DNA from: Verrucomicrobiota bacterium
GTDB taxonomy: Bacteria; Verrucomicrobiota; Verrucomicrobiia; JADLBR01
Reading direction: 5' to 3'
DNA: 64,000 bases
Assembly: GCA_029560585.1 (NCBI GenBank)
Contig: JAKQKQ010000038.1
Coordinates: forward strand, 1-64,000
Shown: in pieces, positions 59,948 to 64,000 of the stretch
How the letters are laid out: each line of letters opens with the position of its first letter
Position numbering within the stretch: the stretch's first letter is position 1
Notes under the pieces: model-generated
Seen by the model: the letters and a program-made list of their open reading frames with translations, nothing else
What the model was told of the DNA's origin: nothing
Database searches by the model: none
Position numbers and translations under genes: made by a program

Positions 59948-60002
59948 TGCGCGATAAGGTTGCCAAAGGCCGCCGGGTGATTAAATTGTTGTATCTCCTT
60001 CT

Positions 60003-60185
60003 ATGAAAACTCGTAATACGATCGTCATCACAGCGTCTATCTTGGCCATCTGGGTTTTGTCCATGACGTCGCTGAATATCTGGTTCAAGGCCCTTGGCAT
60101 GATTGCCGCGATCGGGCTCACGTGGTATGCGGTGAGGCGCCGCGCGTGCGCTTGTCAGTGCGATAAACCCGCCGAGAAAGATTGA
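60003..60185 (+). CDS. Small two-helix membrane protein, unknown
   Basis: A 60-residue protein with two predicted helices (IVITASILAIWVLSMTSLNIW and ALGMIAAIGLTWYAV) and a basic, cysteine-containing tail (RRRACACQCDKPAEKD). The CACQC cluster could bind metal. A ribosome site (TATCTCCTT is poor) is weak, but the gap to the RelE-like gene is only 55 bp. I recognise no family. DUF2892-type inner-membrane proteins have a similar size and layout. Confidence 0.6.
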   Translation: MKTRNTIVITASILAIWVLSMTSLNIWFKALGMIAAIGLTWYAVRRRACACQCDKPAEKD

Positions 60186-60192
60186 GGCGGGC

Positions 60193-60211
60193 GATCCGGC
60201 ACGTCCGGATC
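60193..60211. terminator. Hairpin between convergent genes
   Basis: GATCCGG CACGT CCGGATC, a perfect 7-bp stem in the 33-bp gap between the small membrane protein gene and the kinase gene. There is no U-run, so if it ends transcription it does so in both directions and imperfectly. Confidence 0.4.
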
Positions 60212-60218
60212 AGGAGGC

Positions 60219-62075
60219 TCACATTATTGGGAAATGGGGGACCTGGGAGACGAGGTTTTCCCGGAAGCTGGCCACATCTAGGTCGGCGCGGCTCAAGTTG
60301 ACGAGGATTTGGAGACCGGGCTGGTGTTCGAGGTGTGGCGTGTCGAGCACCCCATTGCCGCTGTAGCCCATGCCGAAGCGTTTCGCGAGGTGGTTGGCGA
60401 GGCTGACTGCGGCCACGAGGGAAGGGAACCTGTGGGCCTCTTCAGGCTCGTGGTGCGTGGCGATGGTCTCGATGACCGCCGATGAGAATCGCGCCTTGGC
60501 CCCCCAGACGATCCCGGCCGCCGAGTGATCCATGTGCATGGATTCCTTCTCGCATTCGCGAAGGTCGCGGCGGTCGTCGAATGACTTGCGCATGGTGGCG
60601 ATAACCGACATGGGGACTATGTCGCCGAGCACGACTTTGCCGATGTCGTGTAGGAATCCCGCCTGGAGCTCAAATCCGGTCTGCTGAAGGCCGAAATACT
60701 CCGTGAGCCTGTCGGCGAGCAATCCGACGGTGACGGAGTGCTGCCAGAGCATGCGCCAGTCGAAGTGTTTGCCGATCCCGGTGGATTCGCGGACATAGAG
60801 GGTGATCAGGGCCAGGGTTGCGGACAGGTCGAGGCCTATGCAATCGACGGCGTCCTCGATCCCGTTGATCTCCGTGTCCGATCCAAACCAACCACTGGAG
60901 CCAAGCCGCACCATGAAATCGCCGAATTCGGGGACCTCTGAGGCGAACTCGGCCAGGTCCCGCAGGGAGCCCCGCTGGCGTTCGGATATCTCGCGCAACT
61001 GTTCGGTCCATGGGTCGAGGGTGGGCAGGGAGAGGGCCTTTTGGATGTGCTGGGGCGTGACCTGGGTCGTAAAATCCTTGGAGAATCGGAGCAATTCGCG
61101 GGTTTCCGTGACGACCAGGCCGTTGAGCCTCTCGGGAACCCATTCGGGGCGCTGGGCGGCCGGCAGGACGCTGATTTGCTCGGACGGGCGGTATTCCGTG
61201 ATTTCGCCCATGTTGTTTAGGGCGTCGCGCAATTCGTCGTAGCTGGCGTAGCGCTCCTCGGGTTTCTTCTTCAGCATCCGTTCGAGCACGGCGATCCAGC
61301 CGGGCGGGAGGTGGCGTTCGACGGCGAGCTCGTAGGGGAAGGGCCGGTCGAGGTGGCCGCGGAGTTCGTCGGATGTCTTGGTGCTCTCGTAAGGGGTGGC
61401 GCCGACCATGAGGTGGAAGACGGTGGCGCCGAGGGAGTACATGTCGCTGCGGAAGTCGGTGGGCTGTCGCCTGATCTGTTCGGGTGAGACATAGCCGGGC
61501 GAACCCCATCCGGCCGCCTTGTCGTCTCCGCTGGCAAAATCGAGGCACTTGGCCAGGCCGAAGTCGGTGAGCAGGAGGCGGCCGGACTCGCGCTCGATCA
61601 TGAAGTTGGAGGGCTTGATATCGCGATGGACGATGTGGCGCTTCCAGGCATCGGAGAGGGCATCGACGGCCTGGAGGGTGATCTGCAGGACGTAATCGTG
61701 TGGGAACCGGCCATGCGCGTTGAGGAGTTCTTGGCAGTCGGAGCCCTCGATCAGGGGCATGGCGAAAAAGATGATGCCATTCTCGCGGCCGATGTAGTAG
61801 ATGGGCACGATGTGGGGATGGCGGAGGGCGGCGATGGCACGGGCCTCATCCTCGAACATCTGGCTGTATTCCTCGTTCAGCGCGAAATCGGGCCGAAGCA
61901 CCTTGATGGCGACGTGGCGCTGCAGGGCGGGTTCGAAGGCCTTATAGACGGAGCCCATTCCTCCGGTGGCGATATGCTCCATGATGCTGTAATGGCTGAG
62001 CCTGCTGCCGGGAGCCAGCAGGGCATGGGTGGGGCGTTTCTGTTCGCCGGAGCTCATCTTCTGAATCCGCAGCAT
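60219..62075 (-). CDS. Serine/threonine protein kinase fused to an HDOD domain
   Basis: A 618-residue signalling protein. The Hanks-type kinase covers residues ~28-290: TGGMGSVYKA loop, AIKVLRPD lysine, IVHRDIKPSNFM catalytic loop, LLTDFGLAK and GSPGYVSPEQI. After a linker, an HDOD domain covers ~345-560, with LQAGFLHDIGKVVLGDI and DHSAAGIVWG plus ATHHEPEEA retaining HD-type histidines. HDOD domains act in bacterial signalling and may or may not be catalytic. No membrane segment is seen. ATG 62075 or 62057 could start it. It is divergent from the lysozyme-like gene. Confidence 0.87.
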   Translation of the reverse strand: MLRIQKMSSGEQKRPTHALLAPGSRLSHYSIMEHIATGGMGSVYKAFEPALQRHVAIKVLRPDFALNEEYSQMFEDEARAIAALRHPHIVPIYYIGRENGIIFFAMPLIEGSDCQELLNAHGRFPHDYVLQITLQAVDALSDAWKRHIVHRDIKPSNFMIERESGRLLLTDFGLAKCLDFASGDDKAAGWGSPGYVSPEQIRRQPTDFRSDMYSLGATVFHLMVGATPYESTKTSDELRGHLDRPFPYELAVERHLPPGWIAVLERMLKKKPEERYASYDELRDALNNMGEITEYRPSEQISVLPAAQRPEWVPERLNGLVVTETRELLRFSKDFTTQVTPQHIQKALSLPTLDPWTEQLREISERQRGSLRDLAEFASEVPEFGDFMVRLGSSGWFGSDTEINGIEDAVDCIGLDLSATLALITLYVRESTGIGKHFDWRMLWQHSVTVGLLADRLTEYFGLQQTGFELQAGFLHDIGKVVLGDIVPMSVIATMRKSFDDRRDLRECEKESMHMDHSAAGIVWGAKARFSSAVIETIATHHEPEEAHRFPSLVAAVSLANHLAKRFGMGYSGNGVLDTPHLEHQPGLQILVNLSRADLDVASFRENLVSQVPHFPIM

Positions 62076-62171
62076 ATGCCCACAGGCGGATAGGGGCAAG
62101 CCGTTGTGACGGGGGGTGATCCGCACTCTATGGGGCGTGACGTGGCGCGGAATCGGGTTATTTTTGGGGGC

Positions 62172-62966
62172 ATGTTGAGGAAGGCTTTTCAGGTGACCAT
62201 CTGTTTGGGATACGGCATCGCGTGCGGTGCCGGGCAGGACAATCCGACAATCCGACTTGCGGATGAGGAGGCGATGCGGATTGGCCGGCGCGTGTGGCAG
62301 AATGAGTGCGCCGGGACGATAGACGGCCTTACGAGTTGGAATTCCGGGGAGCAATTCGCTTCCATGGGCATTGGGCACTTCATCTGGTATCCGTCCGGAG
62401 AAGAGGGGCCATTTGAAGAGAGTTTTCCGGCGCTATTGGCATTTTTGAAGGGGAGGGGGGTGGCGCTGCCACGGGTTTTTGCCGGGGCGCCAGACATTGA
62501 TTGCCCGTGGTCTGACAGGGGGGCGTTCCTTAAGGATTTCGGGGGGCAGCGGATGCGCGAGATGCGAGAGTTTCTTGCCGCGACCGTGGCGGAGCAGGCG
62601 CGGTATCTAGTGCTGCGGCTGGAGCGTGCGCTGCCGAAGATGCTGGAGGAATGCGATGGGGGGTCCCGCGCGCGGGTGCGGTCTGGTTTCTACCGTGTGG
62701 CGAACGCGCCGGGCGGGGCATACGCGCTTGTGGACTACGTGAATTTCAAGGGCGAGGGCACCAACCCGAAGGAGAGGTACAAGGGGCAGGGTTGGGGGTT
62801 GCTCCAGGTGCTCGAGAACATGTCCGATCAAGGCGATGCGCGGCGCGCTTTTGTGGCTTCGGCCCGCGCGATGCTGGAGCGCCGGGTGCGCAATTCTCCA
62901 CCAGAGCGGAATGAGGCACGCTGGCTGAAAGGGTGGCTCAATCGCGTCGCGGGCTATGCGGGGTGA
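62172..62966 (+). CDS. Exported lysozyme-like protein, unknown family
   Basis: A 264-residue protein with an export signal (FQVTICLGYGIACG). The first mature stretch WQNECAGTIDGLTSWNSGEQ followed by FASMGIGHFIWYPSG recalls the Glu-x8-Thr/Gly-x-GH active site of GH24-type lysozymes, though without the usual EGxxxxxY start. The rest (MREMREFLAATVAEQARYLV, FKGEGTNPKERYKGQGWGL) is conserved-looking but unfamiliar. An L,D-transpeptidase gene is next door, which fits a periplasmic wall role. The catalytic assignment is inference. ATG 62172 was chosen because the signal peptide begins there. Confidence 0.6.
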   Translation: MLRKAFQVTICLGYGIACGAGQDNPTIRLADEEAMRIGRRVWQNECAGTIDGLTSWNSGEQFASMGIGHFIWYPSGEEGPFEESFPALLAFLKGRGVALPRVFAGAPDIDCPWSDRGAFLKDFGGQRMREMREFLAATVAEQARYLVLRLERALPKMLEECDGGSRARVRSGFYRVANAPGGAYALVDYVNFKGEGTNPKERYKGQGWGLLQVLENMSDQGDARRAFVASARAMLERRVRNSPPERNEARWLKGWLNRVAGYAG

Positions 62967-63066
62967 GGGGGCGCTGCCGAAGTTCCAGGGCAGATCCCAT
63001 GCCCCGGACGCCCGCCTTCCGGCGGCGGGCAGGATCGCCTGCCTCTCGGCTACGGAGATTCTCGAG

Positions 63067-63537
63067 CTAGGCCGTGGCGATGGTGACCTCGGTGCCTTCT
63101 GGCACGCGGTCGAAGAGTTCGGCGATGTCGCTATTGCTCATGCGGACGCAGCCGTGGGACGCGGGTTGGCCGATAAGGTGTTCTTGGTTGGTGCCATGGA
63201 TGTAGATGTAGCGGTCAAGCGTATTGGTGTTTTCGGGGTCCAGCCCCTCGAGCCATAGGATGCGGGTGAGTATCAGGTCGGCCTCTTCCTGATAGGGGTC
63301 CTCCAGGGACCAGACGGATCCGGTCCACTGCCGTTCTTTAAGGACGGCGCCCTTGGGGAGGTCGGATCCGATTTTGCGGGCGACGCGCAGGCGGCCCGGG
63401 GGGGTGCACAGGCTGCCGGGCTGGGTGCCAACGCCGAATTTTGACGTCGAGATGGGATATGCCTTGACCAGGGTATCGCCCTCCCAGAACTCAAGCGTCT
63501 GGTCTGGGATGCTCACGCGAAGGCGGATGTCCTGCAT
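63067..63537 (-). CDS. L,D-transpeptidase (YkuD domain)
   Basis: A 156-residue protein consisting of one YkuD domain: LRVSIPDQTLEFWEGD, CTPPGRLRVARKIG, IYIHGTNQEHLIGQP and the catalytic ASHGCVRMSNSDIAELFD with the nucleophilic cysteine. It forms 3-3 crosslinks or anchors proteins to peptidoglycan. Oddly, no signal peptide is seen from ATG 63537, and the in-frame extension to 63606 does not provide one, so export is unexplained. It is convergent with the lysozyme-like gene, 100 bp away. Confidence 0.88.
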   Translation of the reverse strand: MQDIRLRVSIPDQTLEFWEGDTLVKAYPISTSKFGVGTQPGSLCTPPGRLRVARKIGSDLPKGAVLKERQWTGSVWSLEDPYQEEADLILTRILWLEGLDPENTNTLDRYIYIHGTNQEHLIGQPASHGCVRMSNSDIAELFDRVPEGTEVTIATA

Positions 63538-63642
63538 GGGGTGAATATAGCGTCTCGGTTGATTGGCGCCATGGCCGGGATGAGAGTTGGCCGAATCGAA
63601 TTGCACCTTCGGCGAACGTGGCTACACTCATTTTTCTTTGCG

Positions 63643-64000
63643 ATGAGCAGGTCATACCACATTGCGATAGCAGGGGCCACGGGTGCCGTGGGCCAGGAGC
63701 TGCTGCGCGTCATGGAGCGACGACGGTTTCCGGCGGGGAAACTCACGGCGTTGGCGTCCGAGCGGTCCGTGGGGCGGACCGTGGAGTTCCGTGGGGAGAA
63801 GGTCCCCGTCGGGCTTTTGCGGGACGACGCGTTCGCGGGGGTTGACTTCGCGTTTTTCAGCGCGGGCGCGACCCGGTCGCGGCAGTATGCGCCAGCGGCC
63901 GTTCGCGCGGGCGCCGTGGTCATCGACAATTCGTCGGCCTTTCGGATGGACACATCGGTGCCGCTGGTGGTGCCGGAGGTGAACGCTGGAGACCTGGCGG
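63643..64000 (+). CDS. asd: Aspartate-semialdehyde dehydrogenase, N-terminal part (runs off the window)
   Basis: The first 119 codons of an NADPH-dependent dehydrogenase that makes aspartate semialdehyde for lysine, threonine, methionine and diaminopimelate. It opens HIAIAGATGAVGQELLRVM, the family's nucleotide-binding GATGAVG, then FPAGKLTALASERSVG, DFAFFSAGATRSRQYAP and AVVIDNSSAFRMD. The catalytic cysteine lies beyond the window. ATG 63643 is preferred. Divergent from the L,D-transpeptidase gene, with 105 bp between. Confidence 0.93.
   Translation, partial: MSRSYHIAIAGATGAVGQELLRVMERRRFPAGKLTALASERSVGRTVEFRGEKVPVGLLRDDAFAGVDFAFFSAGATRSRQYAPAAVRAGAVVIDNSSAFRMDTSVPLVVPEVNAGDLA

Noticed and set aside
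59561-60185. Toxin-antitoxin pair made of the RelE-like protein and the 60-residue protein
   Set aside because: The small protein is a two-helix membrane peptide without a DNA-binding or toxin-wrapping segment, so it does not look like an antitoxin.
1-64000. tRNA, rRNA or tmRNA genes
   Set aside because: I looked for T-loop motifs such as GGTTCGAATCC with matching stems and for conserved rRNA blocks; the few GTTCGAA-like hits lie inside protein genes with no cloverleaf.

Overview
The window is GC-rich chromosomal DNA from a Gram-negative bacterium. It has a Tol-Pal envelope system, a heptose-phosphate nucleotidyltransferase, a lipoprotein, a cell-wall L,D-transpeptidase and many exported proteins. 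Several traits together point to the PVC superphylum, most likely Verrucomicrobiota or a close relative: FloA with two NfeD proteins, PEP-CTERM proteins without a linked exosortase, two Tat-exported Gfo/Idh/MocA oxidoreductases, a PF12831-type FAD oxidoreductase beside glycoside hydrolases, ClpS with a DUF2017-like protein, and intergenic DNA packed with small hairpin repeats. This placement is inferred; no rRNA gene is present.

Layout. 0-8.3 kb: a MEMO-family protein, rimO, a proline-rich membrane protein, trxA, then tolQ-tolR-tolA/tonB-tolB-pal and a DUF3127 protein. 8.3-18.2 kb: a GH/GT2 fusion, glnE, rnc, a TPR protein, argG, a membrane GT2 and rfaE2. 18.3-23 kb: a redoxin, an MIF-like protein, then floA/nfeD genes, all on the minus strand. 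23.1-30.7 kb: an exported carbohydrate-utilisation cluster (FAD oxidoreductase, PepSY-like protein, GH71/99-like protein, Tat-exported propeller protein, PEP-CTERM protein, GH29 fucosidase). 30.7-33.2 kb: a nested mobile region in which an IS110-family element with a frameshifted transposase sits in the linker of a REP pair, next to a REP-associated tyrosine transposase with REP hairpins on both sides. 33.2-40.5 kb: aldo/keto reductase, clpS, DUF2017, two Gfo/Idh/MocA proteins, a leuB-like gene and an O-methyltransferase. 40.6-47.7 kb: a membrane TPR protein, a phosphodiesterase-TPR-sulfotransferase fusion and two paralogous PEP-CTERM proteins. 47.9-57.2 kb: alr, dgkA, a small exported protein, ribBA, alaS, recA, cinA. 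57.3-64 kb: a GYF-AIM24 protein, nagZ, a RelE/ParE-like protein, a small membrane protein, a Ser/Thr kinase-HDOD fusion, a lysozyme-like exported protein, an L,D-transpeptidase and the start of asd.

The most interesting layer is between the genes. At least four small repeat families are present. (A) REP hairpins with a 5' GTAG foot, in inverted pairs (BIMEs), surround the REP transposase. (B) A second GTAG-footed BIME family follows three minus-strand genes. (C) A MITE-like element with TGTCTCAAAAC ends carries a family-A pair; two copies lie inverted about 38 kb apart. (D) Elements of 211-232 bp have CTAG at or close to their ends, two terminal hairpins and an internal AAAACCGCG/CGCGGTTTT pair around unrelated cores; some ends coincide with TAG stop codons. 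The IS110-type element has a long, hairpin-rich right end, the place where IS1111-type relatives encode their guide (bridge) RNA.

All calls come from reading the sequence; no database search was run. Residue positions are approximate unless a single residue is named.
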